A stretch of DNA of 64,000 nucleotides from Yoonia maritima (GTDB taxonomy: Bacteria; Pseudomonadota; Alphaproteobacteria; Rhodobacterales; Rhodobacteraceae): the NCBI RefSeq assembly GCF_003003285.1, contig NZ_PVTP01000006.1, positions 124,001-188,000 of the forward strand, given 5' to 3'. Shown here in pieces: positions 8,273 to 18,800 of this stretch (position 1 is the stretch's first letter; each line of letters starts with the position of its first letter). The notes under the pieces were generated by a model. It made no database searches and was not told where the DNA came from. It worked only from the letters and a program-made list of their open reading frames with translations. The translations under genes and the position numbers were made by a program.

Positions 8273-9436
8273 ATGCGCCGTTTTCTAAAAGCCGTGTTTG
8301 TCTTGCTCCTCATCGGAGTTGTGGCCTTTCTAACTTTAGGGCCCGGCTATGTCGAAAAGGGACGCAACGCTGTCGCGGATCACGAGCCCTATCCCGTCAC
8401 CCCTCAGGCCCAAGCACTGCACAATCGTCTCATCATCGGTGATTGGCACGCTGATACTTTGCTCTGGCAACGCAGCCTGCTCAACCGTGCCAACCGCGGC
8501 CAAGTCGACCTCCCCCGCCTGATCGAAGGCAACGCCACCCTGCAAATGTTCACCGCCGTCACGAAAAGCCCAGCGGGACAGAACTATCACGAAAATTCGG
8601 CAGACGCGTTCGACAACATCACCCCGCTTGCGGTTGGTCAACTCTGGCCACCACGCACATGGAACAGCCTGCTTGAACGCGCACTTTATCAGGCGAAACG
8701 GCTACATTCCTATGCCGATGCCTCAGACGGTCGTCTCCGTGTTATCAAAACACGCGCCGATCTAGAACAGCTGCTTGCAGACCGTGCCAACGGACAACAG
8801 GTAGTCGGCGGATTACTCGGGATCGAAGGTTCACATCCTCTAGAAGGTGATATCGCCAACCTCGATAAGATCGAAGCCGCTGGTCACCGTATGATCGCCC
8901 TCCAACACTTTTTCGATAATGAACTGGGTGGATCACTCCACGGCACTGGTGATCATGGGCTAACCGACTTCGGTCGGCAGGTAGTCAGCGAAGTCGCCGC
9001 ACGCAACTTAATCCTCGACCTTGCCCATTCATCGCCCCAAGTCGCTCGCGATGTCCTAGCCATGACTGACATCCCCTTGGTCGTCAGCCACACCGGTATC
9101 CATTCTGTCTGCCCCGTCAAACGGAACTTCACCGATGACCTGATGCAAGACATAGCGGCCACCGGAGGTGTCATCGCTATCGGCTATTGGGCAGACGTGA
9201 CCTGTGACGACAGCCCAGCCGGGATCGCCGCGACGATCAAAGCGGCTGTGGAATTGCTCGGCGATGACCATGTATCGTTAGGCTCTGACTTCGACGGATC
9301 GGTCGCAACCAGCTTCGACGCCTCCGAACTCGCCGCACTGACCCAAGCCCTACTGGACACGGGGTTAAGCGACGAGACAATCGGCAAGGTCATGGGCGGC
9401 AACATGGTCAGGGTACTACGCGAACGGCTGCCTTAA
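8273..9436 (+). CDS. Membrane dipeptidase (peptidase family M19)
   Basis: A 387-residue zinc dipeptidase of the renal-dipeptidase family, held by an N-terminal hydrophobic segment (residues about 5-24) and facing the periplasm. Metal-binding motifs are all visible: GDWHADTL (HxD), the Glu of GIEGSHPLEG, the His of LVVSHTG, and GSDFDG at the end of the barrel. It hydrolyses dipeptides, possibly those with D-residues. The start at 8273 has AGGGGGCAGC in front; a start at 8240 would lie within the transglycosylase gene. It follows that gene by ten bases, so both probably serve cell-wall peptide and glycan turnover. Confidence 0.9.
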   Translation: MRRFLKAVFVLLLIGVVAFLTLGPGYVEKGRNAVADHEPYPVTPQAQALHNRLIIGDWHADTLLWQRSLLNRANRGQVDLPRLIEGNATLQMFTAVTKSPAGQNYHENSADAFDNITPLAVGQLWPPRTWNSLLERALYQAKRLHSYADASDGRLRVIKTRADLEQLLADRANGQQVVGGLLGIEGSHPLEGDIANLDKIEAAGHRMIALQHFFDNELGGSLHGTGDHGLTDFGRQVVSEVAARNLILDLAHSSPQVARDVLAMTDIPLVVSHTGIHSVCPVKRNFTDDLMQDIAATGGVIAIGYWADVTCDDSPAGIAATIKAAVELLGDDHVSLGSDFDGSVATSFDASELAALTQALLDTGLSDETIGKVMGGNMVRVLRERLP

Positions 9437-9488
9437 ACTTGTGGGATGGCGGGCCGGGCGCATTGCGCAGCAACAGCGATGCCAAGCA

Positions 9489-12400
9489 TCACGCCACCAT
9501 TGCAGCCGCCTTTTTCAGGTCAACTGACACAAGCTGCGATACGCCTTGTTCGCCCATTGTGACACCAAACAATCGGTCCATCCGGCTCATCGTGACGGCA
9601 TGGTGCGTGATGATCAGGAATCGCGTGTCGGTCCGGCGGCACATCTCGTCCAGCAGGTCACAGAAACGCGTGACGTTGGCGTCGTCTAGCGGCGCGTCGA
9701 CCTCGTCCAACACACAGATTGGGGCCGGGTTTGCAAGGAACACCGCAAAGATCAGCGCCAGCGCCGTCAGGGTTTGCTCGCCACCCGACAACAATGACAA
9801 AGTGCTCAGCTTTTTGCCCGGAGGCTGACACATGATCTCCAAACCAGCCTCAAGCGGGTCATCGGACTCGACCAACACCAGCTTGGCTTCACCACCGCCA
9901 AACAAGTGGGTGAACAGCAAACCAAAGTTCTCGTTTACCTGTTCAAACGCCGTCAGCAGGCGTTCACGACCCTCTTTGTTCAGGCTGGCAATCCCGGAAC
10001 GTAGTGCTGCAATCGCCTCCTCAAGATCAGCCTTTTCCGTGACCAATCCGTCGTGTTCGACTTGCACCTCTTTTGCGTCTTCTTCGGCGCGCAAGTTTAC
10101 AGCACCAAGGCTGTCACGCTGGCGTTTCAGCGCGTTGACCTGCGTCTCGACCACATCGGATGCAGGCATATCTTCGACCGCCATTTCAAGCGTCTCAAGC
10201 AACTTATCGGGCGTGACTTCTTGCGCTTCCATGATGCGTTCTGCAGTATAGGACACCGTTTCACGGGCCGCATCCGAACGGGCTTCTGAGCGCGCACGCG
10301 CCTCGCGCGCTTCTGATGCTAAACGCTCGGCATCGCGTTCTTGATGGCCCGCCTCGCGCAGCGCGGCATCAGCCTCTGCCAGCTTATCGGACGCTTCTTT
10401 CCGACGCTCTTCGGCCTCATCAATGGCGTCTGCCAATTCTGACCGTTTGGCGGCAATTTCTTCGGGTGCGGCGGTTGCTTCTTCCAGCTCAGCTTCTGAC
10501 ATCGCCTTGCGCTCTGCCAATTCAGCGGTACGCTTATTCGCTGTCTCAAGGCGGTGTTTCCAGCCGCTGACTTCTTTGGTAATTTGCTGCGAGCGTTTCA
10601 GACGGCTTTCGCCTTCGCGCCGCACTTCGTCATGGGCCGAACGATGCGACATCATCGTGATACGGGCCGCTTCGACAGTCATTTTCACGTCTTCAACAGC
10701 GGCACGTGCGTCATCCAGATTGCCCAGCGCGTTCGCCGCTGCTTCTGCCTCTGCCAACGCATTGCGCGCGCTCATCGCTTCTTCTTCGTGGCGCTTGAGC
10801 GCAAGCCCAAGGCTTTCTTGCTTGCCTTGGCTCAGGTTCCGGTCGGCCTCTGCGCGGCTAGCCGCACGGTTTGCTTCTGCAACCATCCGATCAGCATCAC
10901 GGCGTGCATTACGCGCAGCATGGTCCGCTTCGGTCTGCTGCTTCAACAGCATCGTCAGGGTGTCGTGGGCCTGCGCCGCGCCAACTGCTGTGGCAGACGC
11001 CTCTTCCAGATCACGCTTTAGCTCTGTGAGGCGGTTCAGCTGTTGCAGACGCAAAGCTGCGGCCGACGGCGCATCCTCCGCACCGGCACGGAACCCGTCC
11101 CAACGCCATAAATCGCCCTCAACGGAAACGAGGCGCTGACCCGGCTTCAGCTCTGCTTGCAGTCGTGGGCCATCGACGGCGTCGATAAAACCGACTTGGC
11201 TCATACGACGGGCCAACACCTCTGGCACACCGACATAGTTCGTAAGTGCCTTTACTCCCTCGGGTAGCGTTTGCGGCGTATTATATCCCGGCAGCAACGC
11301 CCAGCCGGACTTCGCATCTGCCCCAATCTCTGGCGCACGCAGATCATCAGCCAGCGCAGCACCTAGCGCCTTTTCATAGCCACCTTGCACGCGTAGCAGG
11401 TCAAGAACCTGCCCACCTTCGGCGGTGTCACGCTCGACGAGTTTGGCTAGCGCGGCCACCTCTGCACGTAAGGCGTTTGCCTCGCCTTCGGCCTCTGATC
11501 GCAACGCCCGTGCGTCGCTTTCTCGAGTCTGGGTTTCCGCACGCGCCTCTTCGGCCTCTGACAGCGCAATATCTGCAGCCTCTGCCGCAGCCACGGCAGC
11601 CGCTTCTGCCTCACCTGCGCTGGCGAAATCTTCTTCAGCCTTGGCCAGCGCGGTCGCAGCCTCTTGCATAGCGGACTTGGCCCGCTCCGCTTCGGCCTCG
11701 TTCTTTTCCATGGTGGTACGGTTGTCAGCCACCAAACGCTGCGCCGATTGGTGACGAGCGGCAAGCCGGGCAACATCTTCGGTCAGCTGCGCAAGATCGG
11801 CCTCCCGTTCTTCCAGCACACTTGCAGCTTCGCGAGCCGCGTCTTGTGCTTCTTCTAGTCGATCATCATGCCCTTCACCGGCCTTGGCAATCTCACGGGC
11901 TTCCCATTCGAGCCGCTCAATTGTCTCGCCAGCGTCTTTGTTTAAACCACCTTCGCGCTCCATATCCCGGCCAAGTTGATCGATGCGTGACCGCAAGGTC
12001 TCGATCATTTCAAGTGCACGATCTTCTTGGTCTTTCAACGTATCCCGCTGGACCTGCAAACGCTGCAACACAGCTGACGCAATCGCCTCTTCCTCGCGCA
12101 GTGGCGGCAGGGCATCTTCATATTCCGCGCGTGACTTTGCAGCCTCGCGCGCTGTCTTCTCGGCTTGGGCGGCAGCAGTTGTCCGTTCGCGTAGTTGTTC
12201 TGACGCGGCAAGCATCGCCTCGTCCGCTTCTTTCCAACGACGAAACAACAACATGCCTTCGGCACGGCGCAGATTATCACCAATTTCGCGATAGCGGGCA
12301 GCTTGCCGTGCTTGCCGGGCCAACTGCCCCAATTGCGCGGCTAGCTGTTCAATCACATCATCGACGCGCGTCAGATTGGTCTCCGCACCTCTCAGCTTCA

Positions 12401-12944
12401 ATTCCGCCTCGTGACGGCGCTGATACAGACCAGAAATACCAGCAGCTTCTTCTAGGATGCGGCGACGAGCCTTTGGCTTCGCGTTAATCAGTTCAGAAAT
12501 CATGCCCTGCCGGACCAACGCAGGCGAATGCGCCCCGGTCGAAGCATCAGCAAACAGCATTTGCACGTCACGCGCACGGACGTCTTTTGCACCAACCTTA
12601 TAGGCAGACCCCGCGTCACGCGTAATGCGGCGGATCACCTCTAGCTGGTCGTTGTCGTTAAATGACGCGGGCGCCAGACGTTCACCATTGTCGATAATCA
12701 ATGACACTTCGGCAAAGTTACGGGCAGGACGTGTCGACGCCCCAGCAAAGATCACGTCTTCCATGCCGCTACCGCGCATGGATTTCGCACGATTCTCGCC
12801 CATCACCCAGCGCAGGGCTTCTAGCAAATTGGATTTACCACAGCCGTTTGGCCCCACAACACCTGTCAAACCATCAGCGATGATCAGATCTGTAGGGTCA
12901 ACAAAGCTTTTAAAGCCATTCAGACGCAGTTTGCTAAAACGCAA
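9489..12944 (-). CDS. smc: Chromosome segregation protein SMC
   Basis: A full-length 1151-residue SMC ATPase that with ScpA and ScpB compacts and separates chromosomes. Walker A is GPNGCGKSNLLEALRW near residue 32; two long coiled coils rich in Ala, Glu and Arg flank a hinge at about residues 500-640; the C-terminal head has the signature LSGGEQTLTALAL and Walker B PICVLDEVDAP with the downstream D-loop. The start is TTG at 12944 (LRLNGFKSF follows at once), with GAGGT about ten bases upstream; no in-frame ATG lies nearby. scpA and scpB are not in the window. Confidence 0.97.
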   Translation of the reverse strand: MRFSKLRLNGFKSFVDPTDLIIADGLTGVVGPNGCGKSNLLEALRWVMGENRAKSMRGSGMEDVIFAGASTRPARNFAEVSLIIDNGERLAPASFNDNDQLEVIRRITRDAGSAYKVGAKDVRARDVQMLFADASTGAHSPALVRQGMISELINAKPKARRRILEEAAGISGLYQRRHEAELKLRGAETNLTRVDDVIEQLAAQLGQLARQARQAARYREIGDNLRRAEGMLLFRRWKEADEAMLAASEQLRERTTAAAQAEKTAREAAKSRAEYEDALPPLREEEAIASAVLQRLQVQRDTLKDQEDRALEMIETLRSRIDQLGRDMEREGGLNKDAGETIERLEWEAREIAKAGEGHDDRLEEAQDAAREAASVLEEREADLAQLTEDVARLAARHQSAQRLVADNRTTMEKNEAEAERAKSAMQEAATALAKAEEDFASAGEAEAAAVAAAEAADIALSEAEEARAETQTRESDARALRSEAEGEANALRAEVAALAKLVERDTAEGGQVLDLLRVQGGYEKALGAALADDLRAPEIGADAKSGWALLPGYNTPQTLPEGVKALTNYVGVPEVLARRMSQVGFIDAVDGPRLQAELKPGQRLVSVEGDLWRWDGFRAGAEDAPSAAALRLQQLNRLTELKRDLEEASATAVGAAQAHDTLTMLLKQQTEADHAARNARRDADRMVAEANRAASRAEADRNLSQGKQESLGLALKRHEEEAMSARNALAEAEAAANALGNLDDARAAVEDVKMTVEAARITMMSHRSAHDEVRREGESRLKRSQQITKEVSGWKHRLETANKRTAELAERKAMSEAELEEATAAPEEIAAKRSELADAIDEAEERRKEASDKLAEADAALREAGHQERDAERLASEAREARARSEARSDAARETVSYTAERIMEAQEVTPDKLLETLEMAVEDMPASDVVETQVNALKRQRDSLGAVNLRAEEDAKEVQVEHDGLVTEKADLEEAIAALRSGIASLNKEGRERLLTAFEQVNENFGLLFTHLFGGGEAKLVLVESDDPLEAGLEIMCQPPGKKLSTLSLLSGGEQTLTALALIFAVFLANPAPICVLDEVDAPLDDANVTRFCDLLDEMCRRTDTRFLIITHHAVTMSRMDRLFGVTMGEQGVSQLVSVDLKKAAAMVA

Positions 12945-13154
12945 GGGTTTCGGACCTCATGATTCCTTCGTAACCAAAACCATGTCCCCCGATGCGGCAA
13001 CCTGTCAACGTCGCAGACGCAGCATGTGCTGTGTTCCGCCCAGTTATCCACAAGATATTGCGGCATCCGTACCAACTTAACCAACTGACGCCGCGCTTTG
13101 GCCCGCAAATGTCGTATTCTTCCTTGACGTGGCCATACCCGACAGCGCACAACA

Positions 13155-13347
13155 ACAGCGCACGGTTCCCCGCTGATGCCAAGCATCTGGGGATGAAATG
13201 GGAATGTGGAAAGGCCGATCCTAACAGGAGGCCCGATGCCACAGCCGCCCCCGCGACTGTATGCGGTGAGTGCCTTGTTAACGACGCCACTGGGGAAACC
13301 TGGGAAGGTAAACAAGGTACCGCGACCCGCAAGCCAGGAGACCAGCC
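13155..13347 (+). promoter_or_regulatory. Cobalamin (B12) riboswitch
   Basis: The RNA shows the conserved order of a cobalamin riboswitch: GGTTCCCC near 13164, GGATGAAATGGGAA at 13199-13214, GCCACAGCCGCCCCCGCGAC with ACTGTA around 13237-13262, GCCACTGGG near 13285, and the B12 box AAGCCAGGAGACC at 13331-13343. Downstream, CCGTC (13367-13371) can pair with GACGG (13378-13382), ending seven bases before the AAGGA ribosome-binding site, so translation of cbiM is the likely target. It should turn off cbiM, and perhaps cobW and beyond, when adenosylcobalamin is plentiful. Confidence 0.93.
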
Positions 13348-13400
13348 ATGCAAAATGTCGTAACGGCCGTCGGGGATGACGGTGAAACAAGGATAGAAAA

Positions 13401-14075
13401 ATGCATATCGAACCAGGAATCGTCACAGGCGCAAAAATCGCGCTTTCATACGCCACTGCTGCTGGCGCAACTGCTTATTCCGCGAAACTGATCTGGGAAA
13501 GCCTGCGTGATCGCGGCGCAGTCTCATTGATCGCACGTGCCACGATGGCGACACTTGCCGTGTTGGTTTTCTTTGAGCTTCTGCCACACATGTCCGTCGG
13601 CGTATCCGAAGTACACCTGATCATGGGGTCAACCCTGCTATTGATGCTGGGCACTGCGCCCGCTGCTATCGGCCTTGCCGCTGGCCTGCTGATCCAAGGT
13701 ACATTGCTTTCGCCTTTCGACCTGCCGCAGTACGGTATGAACCTGACAACACTGCTGGTCCCACTGTTTGGCCTACACGCGCTGACCAAAAACGTCATCG
13801 CCAAGGGCACAGCTTACGTTGACCTTAGCTACAAACAAGCGCTTGCAATGTCCGCGACTTACCAAGGTGGTATCGTTGCTTGGGTCGCATTCTGGGCATT
13901 CTACGGCCAAGGTTTCGGCGCAGAAAACATCGCTTCTGTTGGTACATTCGGTGCGGCTTACATGACAGTTCTACTGCTAGAGCCACTTGTTGATCTGGCA
14001 GTTCTTGCTGGCGCAAAAGCAATGCGCGGCCTTGAAAACAGCGGTCTGGTCACACCACGCCTCTACGCCGCTTAA
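13401..14075 (+). CDS. cbiM: CbiM-type cobalt/nickel ECF transporter S component
   Basis: A 224-residue membrane protein with about six hydrophobic helices. The N terminus MHIEPG matches the MHIxDG start of CbiM, in which the amino group and His2 bind the metal after loss of nothing but formyl-Met; the signal is therefore visible at the first residues and fixes the start. AAGGA lies nine bases upstream. No cbiN, cbiQ or cbiO gene follows, so the ATPase and transmembrane partners must be elsewhere or the protein works alone, as has been proposed for some alphaproteobacterial CbiM proteins. Its B12 riboswitch indicates cobalt rather than nickel. Confidence 0.85.
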   Translation: MHIEPGIVTGAKIALSYATAAGATAYSAKLIWESLRDRGAVSLIARATMATLAVLVFFELLPHMSVGVSEVHLIMGSTLLLMLGTAPAAIGLAAGLLIQGTLLSPFDLPQYGMNLTTLLVPLFGLHALTKNVIAKGTAYVDLSYKQALAMSATYQGGIVAWVAFWAFYGQGFGAENIASVGTFGAAYMTVLLLEPLVDLAVLAGAKAMRGLENSGLVTPRLYAA

Positions 14076-14098
14076 GCGCGCCAAACAAAACATGTTGT

Positions 14099-14122
14099 AT
14101 GACGGTCCCTTGGGGCCGTCAT
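14099..14122 (+). other. Intercistronic stem-loop between cbiM and cobW
   Basis: ATGACGG pairs with CCGTCAT around a GC-rich loop, 23 bases after the cbiM stop. No T-tract follows, so it may be an mRNA processing or stability element rather than a full terminator. Confidence 0.45.
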
Positions 14123-14156
14123 TCCGTTTGGAAACATCTGCAGCAGGAACATACCC

Positions 14157-15224
14157 ATGCCCGCAAAAATCCCCGCGACCGTTGTCACCGGCTTTCTTGG
14201 TGCCGGGAAAACCACCCTCATCCGCCACATGCTCCAAAACGCCCAAGGCAAGCGCATCGCGCTGATCATCAATGAATTTGGTGACCTTGGCGTTGACGGC
14301 GACATCCTAAAAGGTTGCGGGATCGAAACCTGCACCGAAGACGATATTGTTGAACTGTCAAACGGCTGCATCTGCTGCACCGTCGCCGATGATTTCATCC
14401 CCACGATGGAAGCCCTGCTCGCGCGCGAAGACAAACCTGATCACATCGTGATCGAAACGTCGGGTCTTGCACTGCCGCAGCCTCTTATCCGCGCGTTCAA
14501 CTGGCCGGGTATTTCAACCAAGGTGACCGTTGATGGCGTTGTGACCGTGGTTGATGGCCGCGCTGTTCATGACGGTCAGTTCGCCCATAACGTCGCTGCG
14601 GTCGATGCGCTGCGTGCCCAAGATGAAAACCTTGATCACGAAACGCCACTGTCTGAATTGTTCGAAGACCAAGTCGCCTGCGCCGATATGATCGTTGTGA
14701 ACAAAGCGGACCTGTTGTCGGCCGAAGAAGCAGACGCACTAACAACAAAGCTAAAATCCGAAAGCCGCGACGGCGTTCAGGTCATCAAAGCATCCATGGG
14801 CGCCCTACCCGTCGATGTTCTGCTTGGCCAAGGTGTCGGCGCTGAATCTGATCTGTCTTCTCGTCACGAAATCCACCACCATCATCATCACCATGACGAC
14901 GACGACGATCACCACCACGATCATGAACACGAACATGGCCACGATGAATTCGAATCCTTCATCGTCACCCGTGGTGAAATCGAGGACCCAACCGCATTCG
15001 CAGCGCAAGTCGCCAATGTCATCCGCGCCAACGACATCCTACGTCTGAAAGGGTTTGTTGCGGTAACAGGCAAGCCTATGCGCCAGACTCTACAGGCCGT
15101 CGGCCCTCGCGTTGATACCTACTTTGACCAACCCTTTGGCGACGCGCCACGCGAAACGCGGCTTGTGGTCATTGGCGAAGCGGGTCTTGATCAAGCAGCC
15201 ATCACAGCCGCCCTACAAGCATGA
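14157..15224 (+). CDS. cobW: CobW-type GTP-binding metallochaperone
   Basis: A 355-residue G3E GTPase, needed for cobalamin synthesis and thought to deliver cobalt to the cobaltochelatase. Seen: P-loop GAGKTT (residues 15-20), the metal-binding CICC motif (71-74), the G4 motif VVNKAD at about 182-187, and a His/Asp-rich loop from about residue 238 to 265 (seven consecutive His, five Asp, further His pairs) that should bind metal ions. The C-terminal CobW_C domain is complete. It lies between the transporter gene and the chelatase gene, in the order expected for metal delivery. A GNAT gene overlaps its last four bases. Confidence 0.92.
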   Translation: MPAKIPATVVTGFLGAGKTTLIRHMLQNAQGKRIALIINEFGDLGVDGDILKGCGIETCTEDDIVELSNGCICCTVADDFIPTMEALLAREDKPDHIVIETSGLALPQPLIRAFNWPGISTKVTVDGVVTVVDGRAVHDGQFAHNVAAVDALRAQDENLDHETPLSELFEDQVACADMIVVNKADLLSAEEADALTTKLKSESRDGVQVIKASMGALPVDVLLGQGVGAESDLSSRHEIHHHHHHHDDDDDHHHDHEHEHGHDEFESFIVTRGEIEDPTAFAAQVANVIRANDILRLKGFVAVTGKPMRQTLQAVGPRVDTYFDQPFGDAPRETRLVVIGEAGLDQAAITAALQA

Positions 15225-15670
15225 TTATCGTCGAGCGGACAGACCCACACCATCCTCAGGCGACGGCTTTGCTCAAACAAAGCCACGCCCTGATGGCGTC
15301 ACTATTTCCGCCCGAAGACAATTATTACCTTGAAATCGACGATCTGGTTTCGCCGAATACCCATTTCTTTACGTCCCGCATCGGCACCCAAATTTTGGGC
15401 ACTGGCGCGCTGGCTATCAAAGACGGCTACGGCGAAATAAAATCCATGTTTGTCGATCCTGATGCACGGGGCAAGGGCATCGCAGATGCGCTTATGCGTC
15501 AACTCGAAGACCAAGCACGCGAAGACAAACTTCCGATAATAAAGCTTGAAACAGGCAATCTGCTGCACGCCGCGCACAAACTATATGCGCGACATGGCTT
15601 CACCCTTTGCGGCCCCTTTGGCGATTACGCCGAAGCGAACAGTTCGATCTTTATGGAAAAGGCGCTTTGA
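15221..15670 (+). CDS. GNAT-family N-acetyltransferase
   Basis: A 149-residue acetyltransferase with the acetyl-CoA motif A as DPDARGKGIADALM and a C-terminal ARHGF(T)LCGPFGDY segment found in GNAT enzymes close to YsnE/PhnO-type proteins. It starts inside the cobW stop codon (ATGA) and so is translated with it. The substrate is unknown; a direct part in cobalamin synthesis is not shown by the sequence. Confidence 0.8.
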   Translation: MIIVERTDPHHPQATALLKQSHALMASLFPPEDNYYLEIDDLVSPNTHFFTSRIGTQILGTGALAIKDGYGEIKSMFVDPDARGKGIADALMRQLEDQAREDKLPIIKLETGNLLHAAHKLYARHGFTLCGPFGDYAEANSSIFMEKAL

Positions 15671-15672
15671 AG

Positions 15673-15828
15673 CTACTTCTTCTCAGCCGCCTTCTTCATC
15701 CGGGCCAACAAAGCGGCCTTATCTTCGCGTGTGCCAAATGGCTTTTTCTTCGACCCATGCGCGTTATGTTCGGCATGTTTCGGGGCATTCTTACCCAATT
15801 TGGGTGCGCCTGCAGCTTTGTAATCCAT
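15673..15828 (-). CDS. Small basic 51-residue protein, cobalamin locus
   Basis: A short frame easy to miss, read on the minus strand from the ATG at 15828 to TAG. The protein begins MDYKAAGAPKLGKNAPKH and ends ALLARMKKAAEKK; it is Lys/Ala/His-rich, without Cys or membrane segment. GAGGT lies eight bases before the ATG. Codon choice and a clear start and stop between two cob genes support it as real, and I recall similar small proteins beside cobN in other Rhodobacteraceae. Function unknown. It points against its neighbours, with its end two bases from the end of the GNAT gene. Confidence 0.7.
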   Translation of the reverse strand: MDYKAAGAPKLGKNAPKHAEHNAHGSKKKPFGTREDKAALLARMKKAAEKK

Positions 15829-15875
15829 CGTTTTGACCTCATGTTTGGGCATCCACTACCACGGGAATATACCTA

Positions 15876-18800
15876 ATGCACCTGCTCGCAGCGACACCCG
15901 GCGCAATCTCTGACGGATCAGAGCCTGTCGACCTAGGCCAAACACCTGCCGACGTGGTGATTATTTCCGCCGCAGACACGGAATTGGCCGCGCTGTCCGA
16001 CGCCAGGTCACAAATGGATAACCCGCCCGGACTGCGTCTTGCCAATATGATGCACCTGCAACACCCGATGTCGGTCGATCTTCACCTTGATGATTGTGCC
16101 ACGAAATCACGGCTAGTGATTGCGCGCATCTTAGGCGGTGCCGGATATTGGAAATACGGACTTACGCAATACGCCGCACGCCTGCACGAGGCTGGCATCC
16201 CCTTTGTCGCCCTGCCCGGCGACGACAAACCAGATCAAGAATTGCGCGAGCTGTCTACCGTTTCAGGCGAGGACTACGACGCGCTGTGGTCCTATTTCGT
16301 CGAAGGCGGACCGCAAAACAGCACCAATCTACTCGGTTACGCACGCGCCATGCTGGACGGCAGCGACAAACCAGCCGCAGCCAGCCCCCTGCTGCGCGCG
16401 GGTGTATATTGGCCCGGTTCAGGTATCGCCGACCTTGATGCCGCAAAGGCAGCATGGACGGACGACGCGCCAATCGTCCCGATCATATTCTACCGCGCAC
16501 TTGTCCAAGGCGGCGGGTTAAACCCGATCAACCGTCTGGTGCGCAGCCTGTCACGCGCGGGTCTTAACCCGCTGCCTGTCTTTGTCGCATCACTCAAAGA
16601 CCCGGTCAGCCGCGCAACACTCGACACTTTGTTCACCGCAGCCCCACCCGAAGTAATCTTAAACTGTACCGCCTTCGCAGTCGGCAGCCCGCATGATGGC
16701 GACGACAGCCCAACAAACCCATTGCTTGCCAACAACGCGCCAATCTTTCAGGTCATCCTATCTGGCGCGTCCGAGGCCACATGGCGCGAAGGCCTGCACG
16801 GGCTAACCGCCCGCGACATCGCGATGAACGTCGCCCTGCCAGAGGTGGACGGGCGCATCCTATCCCGCGCGGTCAGCTTTAAAGGCGAAGCATTCTTTGA
16901 CGAGGCAACCGAATGCCCTATCGCAACCTATCAGGCATTAGGCGACCGGATCGACTTTACCAGCCAACTCGCCCGCAACTGGGCGCACCTGCGGCGGACA
17001 CAAGCCAGCGACAAAAAGGTCGCGCTGATCCTTGCTAACTATCCAAACAAAGACGGGCGGCTTGCTAACGGAGTCGGGCTGGATACGCCCGCCGCGACGG
17101 TACATGTGCTCAACCTGCTGAAATCGACAGGCCACACGGTTACTCCGCCCACAGACAGCGCAACACTGATGCAAACCGTTATGGACGGCCCAACTAATTG
17201 GCTGACAGATCGCGCCGACAAAGAAGGCGGCGAATTCCTACCGCTCGACATCTATCAACAGTATTTTGATGCCCTCCCTTGGGAGGTAAAAGAACAAATC
17301 ACGGCGCGCTGGGGCCAACCCGAGGATGATCCCTTCCTCACCTTGTCAGAATTACTCCCGCCGGAGGCAAACAAGGGCTTTGCCCTTTCGATCCACAGCT
17401 ACGGCAACGCCGTGGTTGGGCTGCAACCGGCACGTGGTTACAACATAGACCCAACCGATACATATCATTCGCCTGATCTCGTTCCACCACACAACTACCT
17501 CGCATTCTATTTTTGGCTGCGGCACCACTGGGGCGCTGACACGATCGTACACATGGGTAAACACGGGAACCTCGAATGGCTCCCCGGCAAAGCAGTCGCC
17601 CTATCCGAAACCTGCTGGCCCGAGGCCGTCTTTGGGCCGACCCCACACGTTTACCCGTTCATCGTCAACGATCCAGGCGAAGGTACGCAAGCAAAACGGC
17701 GCACATCTGCGGTCATCATTGATCACCTAACACCGCCGCTGACCCGCGCAGAAAGCTATGGCCCAATGCGCGATCTAGAGGCGCTCGTCGATGAATATTA
17801 TGAAGCCGCCGGCGTTGACCCCCGCCGTATAGACCACTTACGCAAAGAAATCCTGTCCTTGTCCGAAGTCACTGGCCTGTCAAAAGACGCGGGCTTCACC
17901 GGCGATAACGACAGCGATCTAGGTAAGCTAGACGCATACCTATGTGAGTTAAAAGAAGCACAAATACGCGACGGGCTGCATATCTTTGGGCAATCGCCCC
18001 AAGGGCAACAGGAACGGGACTTGGCGATTGCCTTGGCACGCGTCCCACGTGGTGATGGTAAGGGTAGAAATGCGTCGCTCCTGCGTGCGCTGGCAGAGGA
18101 CCTGAACCTGAGTATCGATCCGCTTGATTGCGACATGGCAGCTCCCCCACCTGAAAAACCCGCCGCACTAGAAGATAATACCACATGGCGTACCAATGGC
18201 GATACGGTCGAACGTCTCGAAGCACTGTGCCAACGCGGCCTGCGGGACGGCGGGTGGGGCGATGCGGGGTTCACCCCGCGAGCGGCACAAGCCGTTCTAG
18301 ATGAAATCTTAGAGACTATACTTCCGACAATTCAGGCCTGCGGACCTGACGAAGGGACGGGTCTCCTCAGCGCCCTATCTGGGCACTTCGTCAACCCGGG
18401 CCCGTCCGGCGCGCCAACCCGCGGGCGGCTTGATGTGCTGCCCACTGGTCGAAATTTCTATAGCGTCGATAGCCGGGCCGTACCCACACCGACAGCTTGG
18501 GCGCTTGGGTGGAAATCTGCGAGTCTGCTAATCGAAAAACACCTGCAAGACCACGGCGACTGGCCGCGTAGCATGCTGGTCACGGCATGGGGTACCGCGA
18601 ACATGCGTACGGGTGGCGATGATATCGCTCAGGCCCTTGCCTTGATGGGTGTTAAGCCAAAATGGGATAGTGCAAACCGCCGCGTCACCGGATTTGAAAT
18701 TCTTCCGCAGTCCATCCTAGGGCGACCCCGCGTTGATGTCACATTACGTATCTCAGGTTTCTTTCGTGACGCCTTTCCGCAGTTGATAGCGCTGGTTGAT

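Noticed and set aside
10423..11139. Long plus-strand open frame (238 codons) inside smc
   Set aside because: Antisense to the Ala/Glu/Arg-rich coiled coil; the Ser/Ala/Arg-rich translation mirrors that composition and resembles no protein.
12920..13456. Minus-strand open frames over the B12 riboswitch
   Set aside because: They cover the conserved riboswitch and the starts of smc and cbiM; no ribosome-binding site or similarity.
14860..14945. Run of His codons in cobW as a possible engineered tag or repeat artefact
   Set aside because: His/Asp-rich loops are natural in CobW/CobW-like metallochaperones and this one lies internally at the usual position.
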